Positions 61,801-63,000 of a stretch of DNA of 64,000 nucleotides are shown piece after piece; positions within the stretch are counted from its first letter, which is position 1, and every line of letters begins with the position of its first letter. A program made the translations under genes and the position numbers. Source of the stretch: Sthenelais limicola (taxonomy: Eukaryota; Annelida; Polychaeta; Phyllodocida; Sigalionidae); NCBI GenBank assembly GCA_942159475.1, contig OW804099.1, forward strand, positions 14,514,999 to 14,578,998, given 5' to 3'. The notes under the pieces were generated by a model, which was not told the origin of the DNA, ran no database searches, and saw only the letters and a list, made by a program, of their open reading frames with translations.

Positions 61801-63000
61801 ACCTAGAAGAGGAACATTATTCCTACTCTCTGGGCCAGGCCAATCAAAACGACCCCCAACACTGAAGAAATAATCCAACTAAATAACCGACAATGGTATT
61901 CACTAAGACCAACTAAAGTGCGACTAAACAGGAAACCCTCACCCTACACTGAACGCAGACTAAACTTACGCCCCCCGACTGCTCTATCTCTCTTCCGAAC
62001 TTGTAATGAATGAACGGACATGGGCCGGCTCGACCAAGTGTTCGTCAGAATGCCATCGACCCGGTCCATGTAAGGACAGACGGCCGACTGACACCACCAA
62101 GAGTGTTCGTTAGAATGCAACCGGCTACTCAGACGACCGACTGTCAATACATATGTACACTAGTCCATAAGAGACTTGATGTTGGCAATGTAGACCAACA
62201 CACAAAAAATGGCTGGTGCGACCAGTGTTCGTCAGAATGCAAATCGCACCACGCCGCCAAATGAAGCAATGTTTGAACGGGCGGGCCGCTGGGAGTGTTC
62301 GTATGAATGCAAATGGTCCCCCTAACGATCAGACAATTTGTCTTCCATACTGTACCTATTGAATAGCGAACGAATCTACCAAATAGAATAACTTGAACTG
62401 TAAATAATAATATAATTAAACGTAGAAGGGACCTCCTGGTAGAGCTATGATTAGCATAGAATGTGGTACCCATTTCCAGATATTGTATTATTTATATTGA
62501 TGTAACTGTGATTAACTGGAAATAAACAACATACATACATACAAGGTCTGCTAGTATTGAATTTTGATGCAGATGGGTAGCAGGAGTGAACTAAGAGGTC
62601 TTTGATGTTAGGCGTGCATCTGTACGCTACCATACACCTGTATTGGAGGATGGGTTGGTTGGCAGGATTGGGTCTGAGGAATGAGGCTGCCTCTTTCAGG
62701 ATTTTTTTTATTATATAATATTACCATAGTATGATTACATTATATAATATTACCATAGTATGATTACATTATATAATATTACCATATTATGATTACATTA
62801 TATAATATTACCATAGTATGATTACATTATTTAATATTACCATATTTTGATTACATTATATAATATTACCATATTTTGATTACATTATATCTGACTCTAC
62901 TTACGTATTTCGTCCTGTACAGACACGTTCACTGCACACAGGATCCACAGTAGAATTAGAGCACGGCGGGGCTTTGACACCATTTTGGTCCTTTACTAGT
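22738..63000 (-). CDS. Transmembrane Sushi-NACHT-LRR receptor gene, assembled span
   Basis: I joined exons whose acceptors, donors and split codons match. The order on the minus strand is: signal peptide 63000-62905; Sushi exons 47581-47402, 46667-46497, 45423-45247, 44903-44718, 44375-44331, 44139-43945, 43529-43356 and 42873-42703; transmembrane 38832-38742; juxtamembrane 35565-35435; NACHT 34329-33811, 33684-33537, 33066-32796; helical 32679-32463, 32250-31907, 31500-31295; LRR 31159-31076, 30786-30703, 30443-30360, 29885-29802, 29656-29582, 29175-29092, 23065-22982 and 22815-22738. The predicted protein is a type I membrane receptor with a complement-type ectodomain and a cytoplasmic nucleotide-binding switch. 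No CARD, Death or Pyrin domain is seen; the membrane part stands where NLRs carry their effector domain. A further C-terminal exon may lie at 3564-4206. The alternative is two genes parting at the 3-kb intron that holds a LINE. Confidence 0.65.
22816..22981 (-). pseudogene. Possible decayed LRR exon
   Basis: On the minus strand a stretch reading IKNLRNIQSLEILQW (about 22905-22860) has LRR-like leucine spacing, but there is no donor where one is needed and a stop follows. It may be a dead relative of the neighbouring LRR exons or a chance match. Confidence 0.25.
22982..23065 (-). CDS. LRR exon 7
   Basis: Exactly 84 bp, with acceptor gactacag and donor GGA|GTAAGT. It encodes one LRR (LADCGIDEDSAVTLVQGIQN and following residues). 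It begins with one base and ends with two bases of split codons, the phase shared by all LRR exons of this gene. Confidence 0.85.
23066..23585. other. Intronic DNA
   Basis: AT-rich; a plus-strand open frame at 23308-23490 has no recognised domain and I do not call it a gene. Confidence 0.4.
23586..29091. repeat. 72/67-bp minisatellite made from an LRR exon's 3' part and donor
   Basis: About 80 units. On the minus strand the 72-bp unit is a 54-nt copy of the end of the LRR exon at 29092-29175 (coding IELVAVYLEGSPSLQHLR) followed by GTAATGAACTAACTGTAG, which starts GT, contains CTAAC and ends AG. A 67-bp form lacks 5 bases in the exon part. The lowest copy keeps a donor-like CAG|GTAAAG near 23590. 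In 72-bp units the exon part is phase-preserving; read without splicing it meets a TAA. A block of 2,579 bp is tandemly duplicated within the array (from about 23870 and again from about 26449) with almost no differences, so expansion is recent. Long open frames on both strands are artefacts. Confidence 0.92.
29092..29175 (-). CDS. LRR exon 6, parent of the minisatellite
   Basis: 84 bp, acceptor atctttccag, donor CTCAG|GTAATG. It encodes LNGNRFVKESIELVAVYLEG and then SSSLQHLR, a full 28-residue LRR. The array begins directly after its donor and repeats its last 54 nt, which identifies it as the source. Confidence 0.88.
29582..29656 (-). CDS. LRR exon 5
   Basis: 75 bp with acceptor tattttcag and donor CTCAG|GTAGGC. 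It encodes a 25-residue LRR (LTQCGLNSLEHLTEVFMIPT and following), three residues shorter than its neighbours. Phase is conserved. Confidence 0.8.
29802..29885 (-). CDS. LRR exon 4
   Basis: 84 bp, acceptor ttgttcag, donor TTGA|GTAAGT. It encodes LERSHLTAAQIGEVLDVLVQ then HQKLELL, a canonical 28-residue LRR with the shared split-codon phase. Confidence 0.88.
30360..30443 (-). CDS. LRR exon 3 with a GC donor
   Basis: 84 bp, acceptor taattccag. It encodes MQDTGLNEANGTNLSEALKN and following residues. To keep the 84-bp length and phase the donor must be CAG|GCATGT, a GC-AG intron. Confidence 0.7.
30703..30786 (-). CDS. LRR exon 2
   Basis: 84 bp, acceptor cccattacttag, donor CTCAG|GTTGGT. It encodes FSRTPLSEDGTRFLFCGLTK and following residues, with LRR spacing. 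Confidence 0.78.
31076..31159 (-). CDS. LRR exon 1
   Basis: 84 bp, acceptor tactcacag, donor CAT|GTAAGA. It encodes LESVVMDDTSVSVLAENLDK and following residues. Its first base completes the lysine codon split from exon 31500-31295, tying the LRR block to the NACHT block. Confidence 0.83.
31295..31500 (-). CDS. NLR helical exon before the LRRs
   Basis: 206 bp with acceptor cgttcacag and donor CTCAA|GTAACT. The product starts MPDGVDTKTKLQAIQMVYET and is helical, ending in a leucine-rich segment that leads into the LRRs. It probably forms the end of the NACHT-associated helical domain. Confidence 0.8.
31801..31864. repeat. Dispersed short repeat (SINE-like tail), copy 1
   Basis: It matches stretches near 35905-35968 and 46397-46455; all three contain a form of aatgtctggctgaataaa followed by an A-rich tail. 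The common origin is probably a small retroposon. Confidence 0.45.
31907..32250 (-). CDS. NLR winged-helix/HD2 exon
   Basis: 344 bp, acceptor attgttcag, donor AAAG|GTATGA. It contains EFVHLSVQELLAML, the motif found in NLR helical domains (FxHxxxQEfxxA). The winged-helix/HD2 region follows NACHT in NLRs and controls opening of the nucleotide switch. Split codons agree with both neighbours. Confidence 0.85.
32463..32679 (-). CDS. NLR NACHT-associated exon
   Basis: 217 bp starting in phase 0 after acceptor atttctcatag. The product begins HYMLRCPSDHIFKSQAADLC and includes LPVLAKLAYRGLVE, typical of the segment after NACHT where a small winged helix begins. The donor is TTG|GTGTAG, a weaker site. 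Confidence 0.8.
32796..33066 (-). CDS. NACHT domain exon 3 (HD1)
   Basis: 271 bp, acceptor tatttacag, donor AAG|GTAATT. It continues the sensor motif ASRPYEDL across the junction and encodes EVVGLTKGAVLDFIDHHVG and NPLIMSVSAITYCCMMF, matching the NACHT helical subdomain with its conserved NP. Confidence 0.87.
33537..33684 (-). CDS. NACHT domain exon 2 (Walker B and sensor 1)
   Basis: 148 bp, acceptor taccttccag, donor CAG|GTAAGA. With the previous exon it completes Walker B as LLVFLDGIDEF, the NACHT form with an extra acidic residue. It ends NAVLILASR, the sensor-1 strand. Confidence 0.9.
33811..34329 (-). CDS. NACHT domain exon 1 (P-loop)
   Basis: 519 bp, acceptor ttatcttcatag, donor TTG|GTAGGT. 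The product has about 90 residues of linker (VLSIGHVTNRNPDKK, then a segment around YQDYLERTGAENIE), followed by the P-loop LLLEGRAGVGKSTL that binds ATP or GTP phosphates. The linker has no CARD, Death or Pyrin features that I recognise. Confidence 0.93.
34330..35434. other. Intron
   Basis: AT-rich intronic DNA; no further exon seen. Confidence 0.5.
35435..35565 (-). CDS. Juxtamembrane exon linking TM to NACHT
   Basis: 131 bp, acceptor gttattgtag, donor TCAG|GTAGAG. It encodes ISPIKQLRKRLAMRIIRFLE and then an acidic segment (DEEEVMPLLDIS). The basic start suits a stop-transfer flank inside the membrane. Its first base completes the arginine codon left by the transmembrane exon, and its last base completes the glycine of the NACHT exon. 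No start codon precedes it, so it does not look like a first exon. Confidence 0.78.
35905..35968. repeat. Dispersed short repeat (SINE-like tail), copy 2
   Basis: A relative of 31801-31864 and 46397-46455: aatagtgtataa, then ctggctgaataaac and an A-rich tail. Confidence 0.45.
36020..38732 (+). mobile_element. 5'-truncated LINE retrotransposon, decayed
   Basis: A LINE copy in the intron between the transmembrane and juxtamembrane exons, opposite to the gene. It retains the end of the endonuclease (SDHFPVKGVIF near 36185), a reverse transcriptase (AGVPQGSILGPL near 37420, IYADDVAL near 37515) and a C-terminal domain to 38306, then a 3' UTR and A-rich tail. Breaks: a stop at 36269, an in-frame stop at 37115-37117 and a frameshift near 37955. 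The 5' end is approximate. It belongs broadly to the Jockey/CR1/I assemblage. Confidence 0.85.
36446..38306 (+). pseudogene. LINE reverse transcriptase ORF, broken
   Basis: Residues typical of the fingers (VVLIPKNGNTKRIENIRAIT), palm (YFDVCKAFNSVNH; YADD) and thumb are present. The frame is interrupted by TAA at 37115-37117 and shifts phase near 37955, so no full protein can be made. Confidence 0.85.
38742..38832 (-). CDS. Transmembrane exon
   Basis: 91 bp, acceptor tttttttcag, donor CAAG|GTGAAT. It encodes GVPRTTLTV and then about 20 hydrophobic residues (LPVSLVAIAAICIAMLICF) followed by SR. This is a single-pass segment after the Sushi domains. Phases agree with the Sushi exon (one base carried in) and the juxtamembrane exon (two bases carried out). 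If the donor is not used, TGA follows at once and gives a receptor with almost no tail. Confidence 0.85.
38833..39043. other. Intronic DNA below the Sushi array
   Basis: The lowest array copy runs into this stretch with a diverged end. Read on without splicing, the last copy continues for about 14 residues (FAVNLKKLITAL) to a stop, which could make a tail-less secreted form. This is speculative. Confidence 0.4.
39044..42702. repeat. 78-bp minisatellite made from a Sushi exon's 3' part and donor
   Basis: About 47 units of exactly 78 bp. On the minus strand each is 63 nt of the end of exon 42873-42703 (coding GTSPHAVCTADGTWTLNGQC and K) followed by GTTAGTATAATGTAG, which starts GT and ends AG. 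Units differ by single bases. Variants recur at 17-18-unit spacing (1,326 or 1,404 bp), showing higher-order duplication. The exon part preserves phase; read straight through, each unit stops at TAG. The plus-strand open frames of up to about 250 codons are artefacts of the 78-bp period. Confidence 0.93.
42703..42873 (-). CDS. Sushi domain exon 8 (seventh Sushi), parent of the 78-bp array
   Basis: 171 bp, acceptor tttcattcag, donor AAAG|GTTAGT. It encodes a complete CCP module: CYENPVSNGQL, VVSVTCDEGYRWEG, CTADGTWTLNGQC, with four cysteines and the conserved tryptophan. It begins with two bases and ends with one, the symmetric phase shared by all Sushi exons here, which favours exon duplication. 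Confidence 0.92.
42874..43355. other. Intron
   Basis: No feature seen apart from AT-rich DNA. Confidence 0.5.
43356..43529 (-). CDS. Sushi domain exon 7 (sixth Sushi)
   Basis: 174 bp with donor AAAG|GTAAAA. It encodes IQCTEPIQGLNGMIEGPGDK and then TATIVCDQGYRWKG and CTKDGIWKLNGEC, a full CCP module. It is closest in sequence to the array-forming Sushi exon below it (GYRW.GS.PHA.C), so the two probably arose by tandem duplication. Confidence 0.92.
43586..43614. repeat. (ATTT)n microsatellite
   Basis: Seven or so tetranucleotide copies in an intron. Confidence 0.85.
43945..44139 (-). CDS. Sushi domain exon 6 (fifth Sushi, second half)
   Basis: 195 bp, acceptor cccttgtag, donor CAA|GTAAGA. 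It carries the later part of a CCP module: YGDVVEVRCPAGYVYNGTSL, CGERGLWNGTRGAC. The first cysteine comes from the small exon at 44331-44375. The module has a longer first loop than its neighbours. Confidence 0.87.
44331..44375 (-). CDS. Sushi domain exon 5 (fifth Sushi, first part), micro-exon
   Basis: 45 bp, acceptor tataattcag, donor GCAG|GTAATG. It encodes IACQPFDDVVDKTA, supplying the first cysteine of the fifth Sushi. Phase in and out matches both neighbours. Confidence 0.7.
44718..44903 (-). CDS. Sushi domain exon 4
   Basis: 186 bp, acceptor ttccctgcag, donor GAGA|GTGAGT. It encodes IRCTVKDIERGIVTP, AITVACEKGFVYTGSQNSTC and QADGTWSGSSGTC, a complete CCP module. Confidence 0.92.
44904..45246. 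other. Intron
   Basis: No feature seen. Confidence 0.5.
45247..45423 (-). CDS. Sushi domain exon 3
   Basis: 177 bp, acceptor ctttaccag, donor CGGG|GTAAGG. It encodes VRCPPLQGPPHGSIRPG, IQVKCETGYIHVGSPLLHC and QGNNTWHGTVGTC, a complete CCP module. Confidence 0.92.
46345..46400 (-). pseudogene. Decayed partial Sushi exon copy
   Basis: The minus strand reads STCMEGFWYD, close to VTCTEGFWYNG of the intact exon at 46497-46667 just above. Only this central piece is recognisable, so it looks like a dead duplicate. Confidence 0.45.
46397..46455. repeat. Dispersed short repeat (SINE-like tail), copy 3
   Basis: gaatagtgtattaattgcat, then aatgtcttgctgaataaa and an A-rich tail, related to copies at 31801 and 35905. 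Confidence 0.45.
46497..46667 (-). CDS. Sushi domain exon 2
   Basis: 171 bp, acceptor tgattgcag, donor AATG|GTAAGG. It encodes KTCDTPKFPLYAVVGMRWG, VPVTCTEGFWYNGTNPIVC and RPDRTWSGVIGTC, a complete CCP module. Confidence 0.92.
46668..47401. other. Intron
   Basis: AT-rich; nothing recognised. Confidence 0.5.
47402..47581 (-). CDS. Sushi domain exon 1
   Basis: 180 bp, acceptor actctttttcag, donor CTTA|GTGAGT. It encodes CTLNDLRPGLRYDGNEIGVW and then ARCFNIYEDRKVVLTC and AKWSAEYPNC. This is a diverged CCP-like module with four cysteines. Two leading bases complete the glutamine codon left by the signal-peptide exon. Confidence 0.82.
47650..48070 (+). pseudogene. LINE 3' fragment
   Basis: From 47737 the plus strand reads WNCLPSALRNTVDENYFNTA and continues LKRYVYRDNE, the usual C-terminal end of a LINE reverse transcriptase protein (WNxLP...F...L). 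The rest is missing or decayed. It lies in intron 1. Ends are approximate. Confidence 0.6.
48586..48637. repeat. 29-bp satellite, left flank of the nested insertions
   Basis: Nearly two copies of a unit close to attacattatataatattaccatagtatg. The same unit forms the array at 62711-62888, so the 14 kb between is an insertion. The bases ttatataatatta occur at both junctions (48625-48637 and 62711-62723). Confidence 0.75.
48748..48773 (-). ncRNA. Hammerhead-ribozyme-like core in the Penelope-like element
   Basis: The minus strand reads CTGATGA, then a stem GGGC/GCCC closed by AAGTAA, then GAAA, the conserved core of a hammerhead ribozyme with a short stem II. Penelope-like elements are known to carry hammerhead motifs in their terminal repeats. 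Stems I and III were not established here. Confidence 0.45.
49050..49892 (-). CDS. Proline/serine-rich frame within the Penelope-like element
   Basis: About 280 codons open on the minus strand, rich in P, S and T, with a basic region near the start and an acidic tail (LDTRLQDLLDMDDG). The frame opens at GTG. A short ATG frame just upstream ends in an overlapping position and holds CHICG, so a frameshift may have split a longer protein. No enzyme domain is recognised. It may be a structural ORF of the element. Confidence 0.4.
   Translation of the reverse strand: MSHLWKLDVKSWEPILASEGKKKASPIPITLPIIKTFTTKAPPALFRIIQGNNSPYFAGQAPPKPPVKKNCKGIVHPPSFPITRPEQRRAIQNSQPVTNVAPVTPFITDPTIRAPRVQYTPPTPPPRPPRAESPHLVRINTGIKRPIQTSAPMNTSQPDRTTSVPPAKMQIIDITDKPRTTFSNALCAPSPSTSSSQAKPSPGPSHTAAPSSTFIPTRSSTPCLDEIISNETDSSNSALNFSCSSSILTNLDTRLQDLLDMDDGTPSVMPPLTMFPQHQP
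50169..50640 (-). pseudogene. GIY-YIG endonuclease domain of a Penelope-like element
   Basis: The product contains TINAIYCITCPF, KKQYIGETGRSIRQCISEHM and, near the end, LEEAWILILDTHHPAGLN. These are the GIY-YIG strand pair, the catalytic arginine in GRSIRQ and the conserved glutamate helix. The domain nicks target DNA for element insertion. Its upstream half is displaced to 62545-62702 by the LINE. Confidence 0.85.
50808..52490 (+). CDS. LINE ORF1: coiled coil, RRM-like region, NADAR domain
   Basis: 560 residues, starting in a good context (aagatggcg). Residues of about 60-170 are charged and helical (coiled coil), then a basic Q/N-rich linker. Residues of about 225-380 match the RNA-binding region of LINE ORF1 proteins (LFLEGIHEAW, IYRVGRAKIKSTRKVLVEF). 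The last 160 residues are a NADAR (YbiA-like) domain: CSNFYPATFDHDGKQYKSVE then HAFQSLKAEAA, and a terminal segment with WGVGLWLP. NADAR proteins act on ADP-ribose-linked or riboflavin-pathway substrates. Its role in a LINE is unknown; it might reverse or exploit ADP-ribosylation. The frame is intact. Confidence 0.85.
   Translation: MAPLLTPQCQQQPQWKMPTDLTYYLRNLAQNKQSIANEWQTLLITIIQEVKESVLIELSSYYGAGARNAVPVSTTTKRANDLENSIRESEQKTTELTTRLGYTQKQVDNIVREYSKKDYDLNTELKSFRAHMTNYAIEEPRKETKIKEIAAKVDQIGKQEKRATKTWPSATPPTRQATQVPTKETRGHAHSRGNAPKKQTPNHNTTHNPQTRNNRYNGNNNPEIKDNYLFLEGIHEAWCDEKGGQPPHITRQEEVQNYDEVGLNATILEVLKHSHPNIGEEDVKSIYRVGRAKIKSTRKVLVEFHQKDTKVAVIRGWKSIRKQEKYNNIWLNKYPLAGGRKNKFLLQNCYTLVKQAHPEAKHVVNHIVIGRETFGINDLHYLPTGCTPTDAQQIKVGTKGLGFQGEAHYCSNFYPATFDHDGKQYKSVEHAFQSLKAEAAGFSELAAKIKSTSAPNVAKWLGKSVNTKKIENWDKQEESLLESLVREKLDQNPEIKDKFLNLDAEDFYEITASRKWGVGLWLPAISYNNTNERNSLTVESCTGQNKFGMILTKLKKQLKQ
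52549..53271 (+). CDS. SGNH/GDSL-type hydrolase ORF of the LINE
   Basis: 240 residues, 58 bases after ORF1. The motifs fit an SGNH hydrolase: ALILADSRG near residue 8 (block I serine), YYTAGICNVT near 62 (block III asparagine) and GPDGCHYTPE near 213 (catalytic Asp-His). Related domains in CR1-type LINEs are esterases. This one is a separate ORF rather than fused to ORF1. The motif gtgttcgttagaatgca follows its stop at 53307. The frame is intact. Confidence 0.8.
   Translation: MAHRLDALILADSRGSTTQQILHTVNPELRTKTVVIRGGKIEDLTNVAIPIVRLRRPKVVYYTAGICNVTKRDRTDLGKQITVRYDTVATFEEEISNILTYATDRLHNAVVMATETPKVGFASIPGININTYNQHLAEGWGSQVVFKHTPYTIQTTLNELIISYNNIAGYLNAREDLPTPRIGEMIHHWKSTRKSKTSGKPKVMHSYSKLGPDGCHYTPEFHAAAVDRLQKCIHRALSNE
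53272..54407 (+). other. LINE inter-ORF spacer with repeated motif
   Basis: About 1.1 kb without a coding frame. It holds four copies of gtgtt(c/t)gt..(g/a)aatgca at 53307, 53568, 53700 and 53932, two preceded by ggggacaggggcct or gggataggggcct, and a (TA)n run at about 54308-54330. Confidence 0.7.
54480..56002 (+). pseudogene. LINE ORF2, endonuclease and start of RT, broken
   Basis: The first part is an AP-type endonuclease: ILISWNIRSVLPKL, ILAIQETWLND, YVMGDFNHE and SSDHLPIF give the metal-binding and catalytic residues. The frame stops at 55356-55358; coding continues one frame over from about 55360 (RKARKTNKEQDW, then the RT-proximal linker with KTKPNKSSGM), so there is a frameshift near 55354. 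The RT is cut at 56002 by the Ngaro-like element and resumes at 60547. Confidence 0.85.
56003..56159 (+). repeat. Split direct repeat A1
   Basis: Starts ggaggtaattgttaaatt and ends cgagaatagagctc; identical to A2 at 60254-60410. Confidence 0.95.
56204..57283 (+). CDS. Gag-like protein of the tyrosine-recombinase element
   Basis: 359 residues. The N-terminus is lysine-rich with a short coiled coil, followed by an S/T/P-rich linker. The middle (about 110-270) is helical. The C-terminus has a Cys/His cluster, CRRYNEGTC...HVCSHCVYNKC...HSEKEC, typical of DIRS/PAT gag proteins and probably binding nucleic acid. The ORF is intact and ends 14 bases before the next ORF. Confidence 0.8.
   Translation: MPKTKKKTVAENAKDIGKLQGDITEMKTLLLQMVEKKTDQTKDQSKDTCHSDDNDGESEQSTPRSARSREKPATPPTTKKKPPTKQCKREEWNLQTEYLRTGSLDRRFREPQQATPWADWEPPLAYGEIQDDEDIQTKVTKAISMSLNPLSQAARGKKYFAHSHVVRGPKRVKTALGELNLAEYTWGLFQIAKLHAGKIRGLIVEHIEQVLEDATLYEFSCVRNWSEEICVRVAEGRLEWHQASKIELLRLKLSQTKLKTDSNIEPKHAEGHKVNDKKEYVMSSEVAAAKPGPPCRRYNEGTCSMTADHVANGFRQLHVCSHCVYNKCANLKHSEKECKSKKFKIEKKKQGNDPGSSHD
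57298..59246 (+). pseudogene. RT-RNase H of the tyrosine-recombinase element, one frameshift
   Basis: The first frame (57298-58209) carries the RT fingers (KTSPILTRPKKDSEKRRVII, then AWKVDLERAYRQLRVDP). The next frame from about 58180 carries the rest: FGCRASGAAQQRVSQALCH, the catalytic YVDD at about 58316 and the RNase H domain (ECDACLEGGGG, TDNSASAHVL, ADALSRM). The break lies near 58178 and looks like a single missing base, so this copy cannot make a full RT. Confidence 0.88.
59291..60190 (+). CDS. Tyrosine recombinase of the Ngaro/DIRS-type element
   Basis: About 299 residues open from a GTG; the frame extends slightly upstream without ATG, so it may be reached by frameshift or splicing (an acceptor-like ttataattacag lies at 59243-59255). 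Catalytic residues are visible: the first Arg in ATLLRQSN, His-x-x-Arg in THSLRRSGAH and the nucleophile Tyr in SSIYQYL. It would integrate the circular cDNA by crossover without target duplication. The frame is intact. Confidence 0.9.
   Translation: MYGKAFAHGTVANKLRQAKFYLAFMFSYKKDWASPTVADVIMYISFLSNSIKSPSSIKNYLSGAKSFVANNGRETIVFEDRAVKDMIRGIVKSSLHSASQAPPLSLSEIKKVTQLLSSSSALGDVYAGACLFGIATLLRQSNFLLTTNSHHMISRSDLYFNDDYMMVNVRSTKTTSSLRTIPVMRTPISELCPVKSTLKALDVISAPIEAPLFINPTAKPVSASEFTAAMKAALKRIGSPHCDSFSTHSLRRSGAHLCAQAGVSLDGIRSQGMWTSSSIYQYLPKANKEAAIGINSILQ
60201..60253 (+). repeat. Split direct repeat B1
   Basis: Starts tattttacgccgattgaa and ends gtgttttaatt, immediately followed by A2. Confidence 0.95.
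60254..60410 (+). repeat. Split direct repeat A2
   Basis: Identical to A1. The B1-A2 junction recreates the join expected in the circular intermediate. Confidence 0.95.
60494..60546 (+). repeat. Split direct repeat B2
   Basis: Identical to B1; its end marks the right border of the element. Confidence 0.95.
60547..61865 (+). pseudogene. LINE ORF2, remainder of RT and C-terminal domain
   Basis: This resumes the interrupted LINE RT with YRPISLVKLPAKLLERV, then YLDFKKAFDTVDH, CGVPQGTVLGPLLFLLYVND and LFADDTVIY, the catalytic palm with FADD. A C-terminal domain (RPVIDFCDIFY...) runs to the stop at 61865. Within this part the frame is intact; the protein is disabled by the insertion and by the upstream frameshift. 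Confidence 0.92.
61866..62542 (+). other. LINE 3' UTR with four motif copies and ACAT tail
   Basis: gtgttcgt..gaatgc recurs at 62038, 62103, 62225 and 62295, all on the plus strand. The element ends in aataaacaacatacatacat near 62541, a microsatellite tail rather than poly(A). Confidence 0.8.
62545..62702 (-). pseudogene. Penelope-like element linker segment (between RT and GIY-YIG)
   Basis: The minus strand reads AASFLRPNPANQPILQYRCM and then VAYRCTPNIKDLLVHS, the linker that precedes the GIY-YIG domain in Penelope-like elements. It continues at 50640 on the far side of the LINE. Confidence 0.75.
62711..62888. repeat. 29-bp satellite, right flank
   Basis: About six copies of tatataatattaccatagtatgattacat-type units, matching the short array at 48586-48637. 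Confidence 0.88.
62905..63000 (-). CDS. Signal-peptide exon of the Sushi-NACHT-LRR gene
   Basis: The exon follows acceptor tttcttgcag and has donor ATAC|GTAAGT. ATG at 62983-62981 opens MVSKPRRALILLWILCAVNV followed by SVQDEI: a basic start, a hydrophobic core and a likely cleavage near VS-VQ. Bases 62984-63000 are 5' UTR, so at least one non-coding exon lies further up. One trailing base joins the first Sushi exon in frame across a 15-kb intron. Confidence 0.8.

Larger units (their letters stand above)
50641..62542 (+). mobile_element. LINE retrotransposon with NADAR and SGNH domains, interrupted
   Basis: A near full-length element reading rightward: a short 5' leader, ORF1 (50808), an SGNH-hydrolase ORF (52549), an endonuclease-RT ORF broken by a frameshift near 55354 and by the Ngaro-like insertion (56003-60546), a 3' UTR with motif repeats, and a tail of ACAT repeats ending near 62541. 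Accessory SGNH (esterase) domains occur in CR1-group LINE ORF1 proteins, which suggests this broad group. The left end is approximate. Confidence 0.85.
48638..62710 (-). mobile_element. Penelope-like element, 5'-truncated and split by a LINE
   Basis: The element reads on the minus strand. Its upstream part lies at 62710-62545 (LVAYR-type segment) and the rest from about 50640 down to 48638 (GIY-YIG endonuclease, a proline-rich frame and a hammerhead-like core). About 12 kb of LINE separates the halves. The reverse transcriptase that should come first is absent, so the copy is 5'-truncated. The order RT, linker, GIY-YIG is characteristic of Penelope-like elements. Confidence 0.75.
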
